From the NCBI GenBank assembly GCA_012862575.1, contig BLSF01000084.1, positions 83,528 to 147,527 on the forward strand: 64,000 nucleotides of DNA, given 5' to 3'. Source of the DNA: Parietichytrium sp. I65-24A (lineage: Eukaryota > Sar > Bigyra > Thraustochytrida > Thraustochytriidae). Under the pieces are notes generated by a model that was not told the DNA's origin, made no database searches, and worked only from the letters and a program-made list of their open reading frames with translations. Shown piece by piece: positions 11,354-21,900 of the stretch; position 1 is the stretch's first letter; each line of letters opens with the position of its first letter. Made by a program: the position numbers and the translations under genes.

Positions 11354-12235
11354 CTACTCTTCAAATTGTACGTCATGGATAGAGGTCCCGCTCTGCAAGG
11401 TACCGTTCTTGAACTGTACGGTGAACGTTTCTTCCAAGTCGTCGTAGTATACAATATGAGCAGCATAGAAACAAGTGTCCTTGTGGAACATTGCCCTGCA
11501 AGGCTTGCCGATGTATTTGCTGGGATTTGTCTTCTCCATCTGTGCTGCCCGTTCGCGATCCTTGTACGCTGACAGTTTTGCAGCGGTGCGAATGTCTACA
11601 TCCGCCTTGGATTCAGGCAAGAGCTCTGAAGCCTTCGCCTTGGGTGTAGTGGTGTGGGACTCCTTGGAGGATCTCTTGATAGACCCCTTTAACGATCTTT
11701 TCTTCGAGACTCTTTTGGTGCTCGGCAACCTCGACGAGCCAGTCTTCATTTTCTTAACGGGTAGCGGCGCGACAGCATCGTCGTCTTCATCTTCGTAGAG
11801 CGTCTCGTCTTCCTCTTCCTCATCATAACGAGAAGACTTTGCATTCTTTTTTTCCTGCTCCCCGCCCAGATACACGGTCTCAAACATCTCGTCGTCTTCC
11901 GGAAATCCCATTTCGTCAGCTGCATCAGACTCTTCCAGGAAGTTTCGCAGCTTGGCTTTTATCGCTTCAAGCTCTCTCTCCTTTTGTGAAATCACGCGCT
12001 CGCGCTTCTCAACAGCCAGCTCCCTGTCATGCAGGTCTTTCTCGCGGCGGCCTAAGCTTTCCTTTGGCTTGAGCATGGATGTGATGCTCTTCGCTCGTTT
12101 GTCTAACCAGGACTTGATCTTGAGCCGCGCAGAAGTCCGGTCCCCAATGTCTCCATCGCTCCCAGTCAGCGTGAGCCGGTGGGCGCTCTTGGCCTTTTTA
12201 AGTCCGCTTTTAAACCCTTCTTTGAACTGCTCCAT
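11354..12235 (-). CDS. Coiled-coil protein with C-terminal Tudor-like domain
   Basis: 293 aa from the ATG at 12235. Residues about 60-130 form a heptad-rich, charged coiled coil (EKRERVISQKERELEAIKAK). An acidic segment (EEEEDETLYEDEDDD) precedes a strongly basic Ser/Lys-rich linker that looks like a nuclear localisation region. The last 55 residues (GKPCRAMFHKDTCFYAAHI, then a YYDDLEETFTVQF strand) fit a Tudor/chromo-like barrel of the type that reads modified histones or methyl-Arg. A nuclear chromatin-associated role is inference from composition and the barrel. Confidence 0.7.
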   Translation of the reverse strand: MEQFKEGFKSGLKKAKSAHRLTLTGSDGDIGDRTSARLKIKSWLDKRAKSITSMLKPKESLGRREKDLHDRELAVEKRERVISQKERELEAIKAKLRNFLEESDAADEMGFPEDDEMFETVYLGGEQEKKNAKSSRYDEEEEDETLYEDEDDDAVAPLPVKKMKTGSSRLPSTKRVSKKRSLKGSIKRSSKESHTTTPKAKASELLPESKADVDIRTAAKLSAYKDRERAAQMEKTNPSKYIGKPCRAMFHKDTCFYAAHIVYYDDLEETFTVQFKNGTLQSGTSIHDVQFEE

Positions 12236-13090
12236 CTTGCCCCAATGTGATGTCTTACGCTCGAGTTTCGCGCTCCCCAACTCGCCCAAACTTACGGGAC
12301 CTACGGAACCTACGGGACCTGCGAGACCGCTCGGCTCTGTGGCCTCCCACGGAGGAGGAACTACGCCCCCACCCGCAAGAGCACTTGGCCGGCGAAAAGA
12401 GCTTGAAGCCAGCTTCGATGGACCGCCAACCGCGACGTTTTTCGTTCACTGCCAGCTCGACTCCAATCGACCCTGATTTCGCGAGACGAACGTATGACGG
12501 CAGGTCAAGCACAAGGGCGATGTCGGAAAGCTAGTCACCTTGTGACGTAACAGAGAGCGTGAGGGGCTGAGAGAGCCCAAGCCCTAGTACCCGGACGATT
12601 ACAGACAGGGGGCGGGGAGGTGGTTGGGGGGGAGGAACCGAAACGGAAGCAGACAATTACTCTTGCTGCTGTGGCATGCTCTGCAGTGTCCTGCCAGTGC
12701 CGTCGATTCGCAGTCTTAGCCCTTTCTTCTGGCGACTCTGGTGCCGGCCTCCAGGTCCTCCAAGTCCTCCAGGTACCGGTACAGCAACAGCGAGCCTCAC
12801 TGTCAGTGCACGTCTGCCACGGGCTCGCAACAGCAAACAGCAGCAGCAGCTAACTGCAAATTGCTATCAGCTGACTAGCGTGGGCACGCACTTCCTTGCC
12901 TTGTCTTGGCTGTCTTGGCCTCCTTTCTTACTTCTCTCCTTCCCTCGTGCTTTACTTTCTACTTGCTTGGCTGGCCCTGCATGTCCGTGTTTCGAGTTTC
13001 GTGCTTCGTGGCTCTCTTCCCAACTCCGAGAGCGCTTCTTGTACTCACAGTCAGTAAGTTACCACCACTTTGCTCGCCACCCAAGACACG

Positions 13091-13112
13091 CGAGAGAGAG
13101 AGAGAGAGAGAG
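13091..13112. repeat. (GA)n dinucleotide tract
   Basis: About ten uninterrupted GA units inside a larger purine-only stretch that continues to about 13250. Confidence 0.9.
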
Positions 13113-14041
13113 ATAAGAGAGAGAAAGGGAGAGAGAGACGCAAGAGAGAACGTGCCGCGATCCCTTGTAGCCTAGCACAGAGAGAGAGGGAGGGAATGGG
13201 AGGGAGATAGAACTTAGAGGGAGAGAGAGAGAGGAAGGGGTGGTGTGGTGTGCTCTGCACGTGTGCCCACCAAAGCAATACATTAACCCGTAAGCTTATC
13301 ATACGTCCCCTGCTGGTACGCCAACAACGCCTGGCCCTACACGTGCCAACTACAACGTCGCCCTTGGTCAGATCATGTCAGATCTCTCTCTACCCAAGTG
13401 GTAAGCTTACTCATTGTTTTGCCCTTCCTTCCCCTGACTTATCAACCCCTCTACGACTCTCTCTTGTTTCTTGTCTCTTGTCTCCTGTCTCCCTCCTTCG
13501 CAGCCTGCGAGTTGCCATTGCCGTCGATGCATTAGTCAACGCAATGTGATGATGGTTGATTAATCAAGATGTTAATTGATGAGAAGGCTCCGCGACTTCC
13601 GCGACGATGAGCTCCAATTGCTCATCTGCGGATATCCGCGGCATCTGACTGGCATTCGCGACCACTGCGGCTCAAGTTCCTTTCCATCCTGCCCTTGTTC
13701 ACGGACCCGAGTACTGAGTACTTAGTACTGGCACTTGCAACTCGAAAGCGAGAAAAGCGACATAATTTATCTTATCACAGGTTCCTCAGGTGCGAGCAGC
13801 GGACAGCGATGCCGTGAGCCCGCACTCCACCGCACCTCAGAAGCTCTATAAGTTAGATCTGAATTTGAACAAAGCGCAAGTATCAGCAAGTATCTGCAAG
13901 TATCTGCAAGTAGCAGCAAAATCAGCAAGGTGCGAAACGGCGACGAGGGTTGGGACCGCGGGGAGGCGCTCGTTCGTTCAACTAAGCTTATAGCAACTAC
14001 GTTCATCAACTTGCACGTGTTCAAGAGCTCCGCATTTGTTT

Positions 14042-14161
14042 TCCCATGAATGAAATGATTGAAAATGAAATGAATGAATTATGAAAATGAAAAATGAATG
14101 AAATGAAAAGAAATGAATGGAAAGAATGAATGAAAAGAAATGAATGAAATGAAATGAAATG
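14042..14161. repeat. AATGA-type microsatellite
   Basis: An interrupted array of AATGAA/AAATG units about 120 bp long, nearly free of C on the plus strand. Confidence 0.85.
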
Positions 14162-16111
14162 GGTTCATCTATCTTTTTCAGAGCCAAATTGGATCGAAAA
14201 AGAGGTTGGTTGGTTGGTTGGTGTTGCCTCGCGCCAACTTTCTCCTCCTCGTTCGCGTTCTCGTTCTCGAGTACGAGTATCAATCAGCACCTGAGTGTAC
14301 TAGTACACCTACAGTACTGATTAACGCCACACTACTATACCTTCCTGACTTTGTTACCCTTTTCCTTTTCTTTTGGTGTTTCTATTTTTTGATTGACAGG
14401 ATTGACAGTGAATTTTGGTTTTGGTTTTTTCTGGCGCGTGGCAAAGTGTCAGGACTGTCAGGACTACCGGTGCACACCTCATCGCAAAGCATCAAAGTAC
14501 TACCGTCATGTATAAGTGTCAAATAGGAGGGTAGGGGCGTAAGCGCGGCTATAGACACCCGTATATGCGGGTGTTAATGGGTGGAGTAGTGATTTGATGG
14601 AGAGCGGGAGGGTTATGGGTTTGGAGTAGGGTTGGTGGTGATTACTTACAGTTAGTGAAGAACTTTATGATTTGTCATGTAACTCTTCAGCTTTGGATTG
14701 AGAGGTGTCAAAAAGGCTTGCTAAAAGTAATGGATAGAAATTTTAAGATAAATTGAAACCATCTATCTCTCCATCGCTCTTTCTTACTTATCACACTATT
14801 AAAACAGAGGGAAGGTCACTCGGCTCGTGCACCCATGATCACCCATGGCCAGCTGCGGGAATGGGTAAGGAACAAAGAACTGAACGCTTGTTTGGAGATG
14901 TGGAAGGGTGGAAATAAGTAAAATCGTCGCCAAAATTTGGCTCGTGGCAACTCGAGAGAAAAGAACAAGTCAAGTTTGTTTACTCAGTACATTGTGAGTT
15001 TGATCGTGTGGTCCGGTCCGTTCCGGTCCACACTTTCTTCATGAATGACTTTGAATTTCCTTAGGTTTAGGGGCCGCAATGCCTCTGATAATCAATGAAT
15101 CAGTCAATTAGTCGATGACACATGTATCCTCCCAAGTTTTGCGCCGTCAATGGATGTTTATTTAGCCTGGCCAGGCAGCCATGTCGAGATTGTAAGGCGG
15201 GTGGAACCAACCTGCAAACATCCAAACATGGCTTGCGTAAACCTTGCCTGCTCTCAGGACAGAGTGTGTGTCCGTCTGGACATGTCTGGGCCTCAGCACC
15301 GCACATCGATTACATCGATTACACCTTTGTGTCGTGGTTCACCGCACCCTTGGCGGAAAACGATTGCGTACGCCCTCGTTTTCACCTTTTCGTTCCTAAT
15401 TGAACGTGAGAGCCAGAGCCTGTCTTGTTTTGACTGCCATGTTCCGTACTCTTCGTACTCGTACTGAGTACCTCCTCCGCCGGAAGCTGTTGTTGTTCAA
15501 GCTGAAAACCGAGATGGAATTCAGACTAGAGCATTGAAGGACGGAGAAGCTTTAAATAGCTGAGTTGATGGGGCACCATCTCGCATCCCGTGCTGTATCC
15601 ATCCATCCATCCATCCATCCCTGTGGAAGCAAGATTGAGCCCGGTTCCGTAGCGTCTCCGCTTCACTTGGCAACCGAGGCCTAATCCGTGCAACTTTGCA
15701 ACGCCCATTGCAAAGAAACGCAGAAAGGAACGAGCGTTACAGCTCAAACAAACGTTGAACCTTGAAAAGTGAACTTGATGCCCACCGAACAACCACCCCT
15801 CGCTTTCAAACAAAGTGTCATGAAAACCTAGTTTAGAAAACTTCGAAGTGTCTTCCTACTCCTCCCTTCTTTTCATACCCCACACACCCGTCGACCAACG
15901 CCGGTGGGGAAGGTGAAGGTGAAAGGGAGAAAGATAGATTGAAAGACAAGAAAGAAAGAAACCATTGAAAAAGCGTCACATGCCAGTTTTCGAAGGCCAG
16001 CAAAGAGACGAATACTGACAGCGTAAGCAAAAGCGGAACAAAGACAATACAAGCAAGCACGCACGCACGGAATCAATCAATCAATCAATCAATCATTTGA
16101 TCTCGATTCAA

Positions 16112-16147
16112 GAAGGAAAGAAGGAAGGAAGGAAGGAAGGAAGGAAG
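16112..16147. repeat. (GGAA)n tetranucleotide microsatellite
   Basis: Eight to nine GAAG/GGAA units, followed by a further purine-rich tract to about 16210. Confidence 0.9.
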
Positions 16148-16674
16148 GGTAGAAGGAGACGGGACCGGAGAAGAAGGAGGCAAGAAACAGAGAGACAGAC
16201 AAAGAAAGAAACAAAGAAAGAAACAAGGGCCCGCTCTCTCTTTCGTCTCTCTTTGTCACTCTTCCCATCATCCTCTTTTCGTTGCCGATTCAACTACAAC
16301 GATCCATTTCCCATCCTGCGCCACGCCGCAGCCGCAGCTGCAGTTAGAGCCACAGCCACGTAGGCGCACACCATTGCCATTCCCGTTCGCTTTTTCTTCC
16401 ATTCTTCCATTCTTCCTTGTCTCGTCCTGTCTTCGACAGCGCTCGGCAGCGCTTGGGCAGAGAGCGAAGAGCGAAGAGCGAAGAGAGAAGAGATCGAGCC
16501 CTGTCTCTGTCTCTGTCTGTGTCTGTGGCCTCGCAGTCCTGTCGCCAAGGTCGCCAAGGTCAAGGCGGGTTTGCGTTTGCGTTTGCGTTTGCATTGAAAC
16601 TTGCACTTGCACTTGCCTTCGTAGTTGCATTTGCACTTGCATTTGCACTTGCGTCTCTGCTTTCGCGTTCACAT

Positions 16675-16675
16675 T

Positions 16676-16728
<53 letters not shown>
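16675..16728. repeat. (GCAGAC)n hexanucleotide microsatellite
   Basis: About nine perfect hexanucleotide units. The 6-nt period is open in several frames and generates low-complexity pseudo-proteins on both strands; none is credible. Confidence 0.9.
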
Positions 16729-16730
<2 letters not shown>

Positions 16731-17072
16731 ACGCGCCAGGGAGAGAGGGACGGGGACGAAGGACGCGGAGAGGAAGAAAGGAAGGAAGGAAGGAAGGAAA
16801 TGTGTGTTGGGCACGCCGTTCACCAGCCATAGCGACAGCACCTCATCCTCCTCGACTGGCTCGGCTGGTCCAGCTGGTCCAGCTTGTCCAGCTCGTCCAG
16901 CTCGCCCATTTCTTTCGGTCTCTTCGCATCCCATATCGTTCCATTTCATCCGCGAGGGACCTTGGCAGAGAGCGGGAGATTGAAGGTAAAGTGGTGACGG
17001 AAGGCAGAAGAGGAAGGGAAAGATCGGCAGAGGAGGAAGGGAGAGATCGGCGGGGATGCGGGCGTGGCCGCT

Positions 17073-18533
17073 ATGGCGCAGAGAAAAGAGAGCAGCTTCT
17101 TCACGAGCAGCAGCGAGAGCACGGTGTCTCTGAGCGCTGGTGAGAAAGAGGAAAGGTTGCAGGCCAAGGCGTTGGTATACAGGCTGCTGGAAGGCGATGT
17201 CAAGGTGATGGTCCCCAAACCAGAGGACTTTGTCAAGGCCTGCGCGCAGGTGTCCCAGGAGCTCACGGACGAGGAGCTCGTGTCGGTGCACGCCAGGATG
17301 CAAAAGACGTACCCACAGTCATCCATCGTGGGCCACGCGATCAAGCGGCCGTACGGGTACCCCGGCGACTTTGAGCTGGTGGACTGGATTTACACGGGCT
17401 ACAGGTGCCAGCAGGAGTGGTTCAGCAAGCTGGACGGCATCCTGCAAGGCACGAGGACGGCGGACTCGCTCCGAGTCCGCAAAGGGTACTTTGTGGGGCT
17501 GGTGATGGACCTCGCCGAGAACAATGGAGGCACGTTGGACATTCTGGTGCTCTCCTCCGGGTCCGGGCGAGAGATATTGGAGGCGTCCATTGCTGCGGCG
17601 AAACGCAAGTTTAGGCTGCGCTTCGTTTGCATCGACGATGACCCGAACGCGATCTCTTACGCATCTGCCATGACCCGCGTCCTGCGCGAAAAGATAAAAT
17701 TCTTCGAGACTGACCTGCAGCACGTCGACTCGGTGCTTCAGGGGAAGCGCTTCGACCTCGTCTGGTGCTCCACAAAATTCGACTTTTTGGACGACACGCA
17801 ATTTCTGCTGACTATGAAAAAGCTCCTCAAGACCGCAAAGAAGGTGTCTGGTCAAGTGGTCATCGGCAGCCAGGCGCCTGTCGAGGAGGAGGGAGTCATG
17901 CGCTTGTTCTTGCGGTGGAACATGTATTGCAGAACCGCCAAACAACTCGTCGGGATATTCGAGTCCCTCAAGGAAGGGGACTGCCGCGCCGAAGTCCGCA
18001 GCGAGGTTACCGGCCTAAACCAGTTTATGCACGTTCGTCGCTCGGGCTTTGCCTCTGTCAAACAGGAGAGCACTATTAGGAGGTTGTCCAGAAGATCGGC
18101 CAATCTAAACCCGCTCTCTGTGACGCGCTATCTTCGAACAAAAACCCGCCCGGAGCTTCCGGAACGGAAGAACTCTACAGTTTCCGTCGATGCAACAGGT
18201 CCCCCGAAAAAATCCTCTCAACCCCTTTCCACAGCTCCGAGAAGTAGTAGTCAATCAGACCGGCCACCGGCCGCACGTAAAAAGGGCTCCAAATCGCCCT
18301 CGCAACTAAACAGTTCGCCCCCCGCAAAGGACTCCAGGCGGAAAAGCCCAGAGACTGCCCAGCTTGAGGGTAAGACAGACAGTGTGGAAGAGCCTTCACG
18401 AAAGCTCAACCAGTTCACTCTCAGCCGATTCGATCGCAGGACGGACAAATACCAGCGAGTAAGGAAGGGCCGCAAGAAACCGAAAGATCCTTCCCCAGAA
18501 CCGCTGGGTACAAAAGAGAGAATCAAAAGTTGA
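17073..18533 (+). CDS. SAM-dependent methyltransferase-like protein
   Basis: 486 aa from the ATG at 17073. The core (about residues 70-335) contains RPYGYPGDFELVDWIY, a glycine-rich motif I-like loop (DILVLSSGSGREI, about 153-165), an acidic motif II (FVCIDDDPNAISYA) and DLVWCSTKFDFL. This order fits class I methyltransferases. The YPGDF block resembles bacterial PhcB-type methyltransferases, which methylate 3-hydroxy fatty acids. The substrate here is unknown. The last 150 residues are a basic Ser/Pro/Lys-rich tail not expected in the bacterial family, probably disordered. It lies convergent with the BEACH gene, 367 bp away. Confidence 0.7.
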   Translation: MAQRKESSFFTSSSESTVSLSAGEKEERLQAKALVYRLLEGDVKVMVPKPEDFVKACAQVSQELTDEELVSVHARMQKTYPQSSIVGHAIKRPYGYPGDFELVDWIYTGYRCQQEWFSKLDGILQGTRTADSLRVRKGYFVGLVMDLAENNGGTLDILVLSSGSGREILEASIAAAKRKFRLRFVCIDDDPNAISYASAMTRVLREKIKFFETDLQHVDSVLQGKRFDLVWCSTKFDFLDDTQFLLTMKKLLKTAKKVSGQVVIGSQAPVEEEGVMRLFLRWNMYCRTAKQLVGIFESLKEGDCRAEVRSEVTGLNQFMHVRRSGFASVKQESTIRRLSRRSANLNPLSVTRYLRTKTRPELPERKNSTVSVDATGPPKKSSQPLSTAPRSSSQSDRPPAARKKGSKSPSQLNSSPPAKDSRRKSPETAQLEGKTDSVEEPSRKLNQFTLSRFDRRTDKYQRVRKGRKKPKDPSPEPLGTKERIKS

Positions 18534-18900
18534 GCTTTGAAACATCAGCGAACAAGAAAGTGGCCCAACACAAGAAACGTAAAAAACACCATATCTAACC
18601 AGGCTAGCCAGGGACGCGGTCTCGAAGGAGAAGAGTTAGACATTTCATCGCGTACAGTGCTCAGTACTCAGTGGGTGAGTGAGCAGAGTGTTGCTGCGTC
18701 AATGTTTCTGAAAGCGACTGGAAACAGAGTGCCTCTCTTTCAACATACTTTATATCATGATTGGGAGGAGAGAAAAAGTTCGCAAATTACATGTTGCGAA
18801 TGGCGAATGGCTTTTCGTTTTTGTCTGTTTGTTGTTCAGCAAAGCCAACATAGGAGAGCAGGTCTCTCTCATATTACACAAGAAGAGAAAGTTAGTAGTC
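18534..18900. other. Short convergent intergenic region
   Basis: 367 bp between two converging stop codons, expected to hold both 3' ends. No structure was assigned. Confidence 0.4.
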
Positions 18901-21900
18901 TCATAATACTTTAAAATGTACAAACGACCCATCCACCAGTGAAATAAGAAAAGAGTACTGATCGGATGATCGAGAGATTGCGGTGATGTCCGCCCCGAGC
19001 TGAGGCGTCTGGCACAGAGGCGTGAGATCAACGGAGTTAAAAGCGTGGACTACGCGGTGCTTTGATGCGCACACGAGAATTTCGCAATCATGGCTGTACG
19101 CAAAAACATACATAGGACTCGTACATCTCCGAGACTCAATAAGGCGCCCATTAATGGAGTAGCTGGAGAGAGTCTGCTCGGACTCGTGCCACACCTGCAA
19201 AGCTGCCATTTTGCATGTGGCGATGCCCACCCACATCCACCCGCTCGAAAGGTTCGAAGAAAAGGAACCGTGAAAGCTTGTCTGAGGTCTTGAACCCATC
19301 GAAATTGAGCGCAAATAGGTTCCAGTATCAAGCGTGTGAACGATGCAAGTTCCATCAAGGCTTGCGGAAAAAACCAGGTCAAGCGAGGAGCACACTGCAA
19401 CGGCAGTGACTACATCGTCATGCCCAAGCAGCACAAGCTCTGGCACAAGTTGGTGAGAAAATGTCTTTGAGCTCACCCCTGGTGCGCCTCCTGACTTTTG
19501 GGCCTTGTCACCAGCGTGCGCAAAGCCGGCGTCCGTGGAGTTCCTTGTCGTGTGCAAGATCCCGCCAGTCTTGCCGTGCGGTTTCCCGGGCTTGTACACC
19601 GGATGCACTCGCCAAACACACACGCAGCAGTCCACTGACCCTGTTAGCACCCGCAACCCATCCTCTGTAACGGCCACGCAGGTGGTGGTGTCACTATGCT
19701 CCTTGTACACTCCATCTTCAAAATATCTCTTGGCTCCAAGCCAAGAATTTGATCGCCGTTTCACTTTGAAGGACGCGTCCTTGAACGAAGAGGCTGATGA
19801 GCTCGTAGAGCCGGAGGTAGGCGATCCAAGGGGGGAGCTTTCCAAACCGCTTTTTGGTGACGCCAGGGGAGAGCTTGCGACGGCCGCTACAGACAAATCC
19901 AGATCGGAGGAGAGCGCTTTCGTGTCAATGTCAAGGTGAATACTTCGGAAGGAGGCATCCCAAAAACCTGTGCAGTACAGCGAAACAAGGTTGCGAGGGT
20001 CCGCAGGGCTCTCCAACGCTTGTTCCGGGTGTAATAGCGAACTGCAATCGAGCAAAGCGGGGCTATTCTGTGGAAACTGCAAGTCTTTTCCTTGGTCTAT
20101 GCGGTACGCAAACATATGCGGACCGATTCCCGAAGAGAACAGAAACGGTGCGCCAAGCTCGCCGAGCTTATCTACCTGTCCGAATAGCCTGCCTTGCCCT
20201 GCGGCCCACTGAACGTGCACCATCCGGATCTGCCGGTCGACGTCAATGGCCAGAAATTTTGCACTGAGCCCAGCCTGTTCCACTCCTGCGGAGGCTGTGC
20301 CCGGTGCAACCTTGAGCGAGAGCTCCGGGGACATCCACAGCATTCCACCAGAGCGGCTCTGGTGAGTGTCAAGCGTGACATACTGCACAGAAGCCTCGGG
20401 AGTTCGAAGAAAGCGTGGGATGCTTGACTTGACCACGTCCAACGGAGAAAACACGCTCTTCCAACGGCGCCGGGCCTGTTCAGAGCGCTGAGGGTGGGGT
20501 TTCGAAAACATCATTGGAGGGCACTGGCCGTACTCTTCGATCATACGAACCACTGTGTTGTGCAAGTCGGGCCGCACTTCTTTCAGGTACTCCATATTCA
20601 CAGCCCCTTCGTACATGAGGTGAAAGTACACATTCATGGCCTCCTCTGCTTCCTGCCCCCTTTGCTTGTATCCAAATGTGAGATCGATCCAATGGTGCAG
20701 GTTCTCGCTCACAAAATCTGACTCCAAGGCACAGCGGTGAAAGTAGACGAATCGCTCGGGGCTTCCTCCGGCCCAAGGAGGCAATATAACATCGCCAACG
20801 CTTGTGCCATCCTGTTTGACTCCCAGATCAAATCCCGCGCTATTTCGCAAAAACTCAGAGTTGCAATAAAACTCTGGCACCAATTCCCGAGGGCTGATGT
20901 CCATGGCGAACTTGAGCGCGCCCTCTACAGAGTGAAATTGCCGATCTGCGAGGTCAAACTTCTTGCCATGCAAGTCGATGTGAAGCGATGTGAAAGGCTC
21001 AAGGCGGAGCAAATACCACAGCACGATAGCCTTCGAGGAATAGAAACTCCCGAAATGCCACGGCGGCCCCATCAGCACATGCTCGTCACCGTGTGCCTCT
21101 TCCAGTTCTCGGCTCTTACTGTGCGCGGTAGGAAACGGCCAGCGAAACAAGCTCTTCCCAAGACCCCCACTACTGGCGGTGCCACCCAAGGCGCTGGTAT
21201 GAGTTTTCTGAGTCTCCGAGTATCGTTCCAGAAGCTCATTCTGTTTGGCGAGGGACTGTGCCCCGATAGGAAATCTCAAATCGCGATAAACAGCGGCATC
21301 GTCCAATCGAAGAACTTCGGAAGTAAAGTCTTTAATAGTCCACGGCATCACTGGGTACTGTGCCATGTCATTGTAGCTCCTACCCGCGAAGTCGTTCAGT
21401 ATCATCAGATATTCAAAGTTGGAAATATCGCCTTGCACCCAGGCTTCCAGAGCACCACTCTTTCGAGCCCTCTCTTCGGGAGTCCATAGAGCGTCCTCCT
21501 GTTTGATCGCTTTTCCGATCAATTTGAGCACCAAGTCGCATTTTGCGGCACTTTCAAAGTTAAAAAAGTATGATTTACGCTCAGAAGAGCCTGTAAACAA
21601 CTCAATTGCCTGCCACTTCATCTTGTACCGGCGGCGTTGTACTCGCCGAATAATCGAAAACACCCAACGCTTGCCTATGCCGAATGTTCCGTCCCCGCGA
21701 GCCTCACTTTGTAGCCGAAGGAACTTGACATGCGTTTTTGTGATTTCTAGTTTCCCTTCAACGGTTTCAACCGGCAGAACGAGAGTCGCTGTTTCAGAAA
21801 ATAGACTGTCAGGCGATTTTGTCAATTCCAACTGCTTCTGTTGCTGCGCCAGAGCATCTACTTGTTGCCTTACGAGAATAGATTGATGACTTGGTGACCG

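Larger units (their letters stand above)
12236..17072. other. 4.8-kb gene-free region rich in simple repeats
   Basis: No coding frame with domain content or convincing composition was found. The region holds many short repeats: GA runs at 13090-13140 and 13180-13240, an AATGA-rich tract at 14042-14160, GGTT at 14203-14222, ATCC at 15599-15620, AATC at 16073-16093, GGAA at 16112-16147 and 16777-16799, TTTGCG/TTGCAC tracts at 16565-16655 and GCAGAC at 16678-16728. It must contain the promoters of the flanking divergent genes. Confidence 0.6.

Noticed and set aside
16374-17303. Several 130-250-codon frames on both strands
   Set aside because: Products are low-complexity repeats from hexanucleotide and tetranucleotide microsatellites; no start context or domain.
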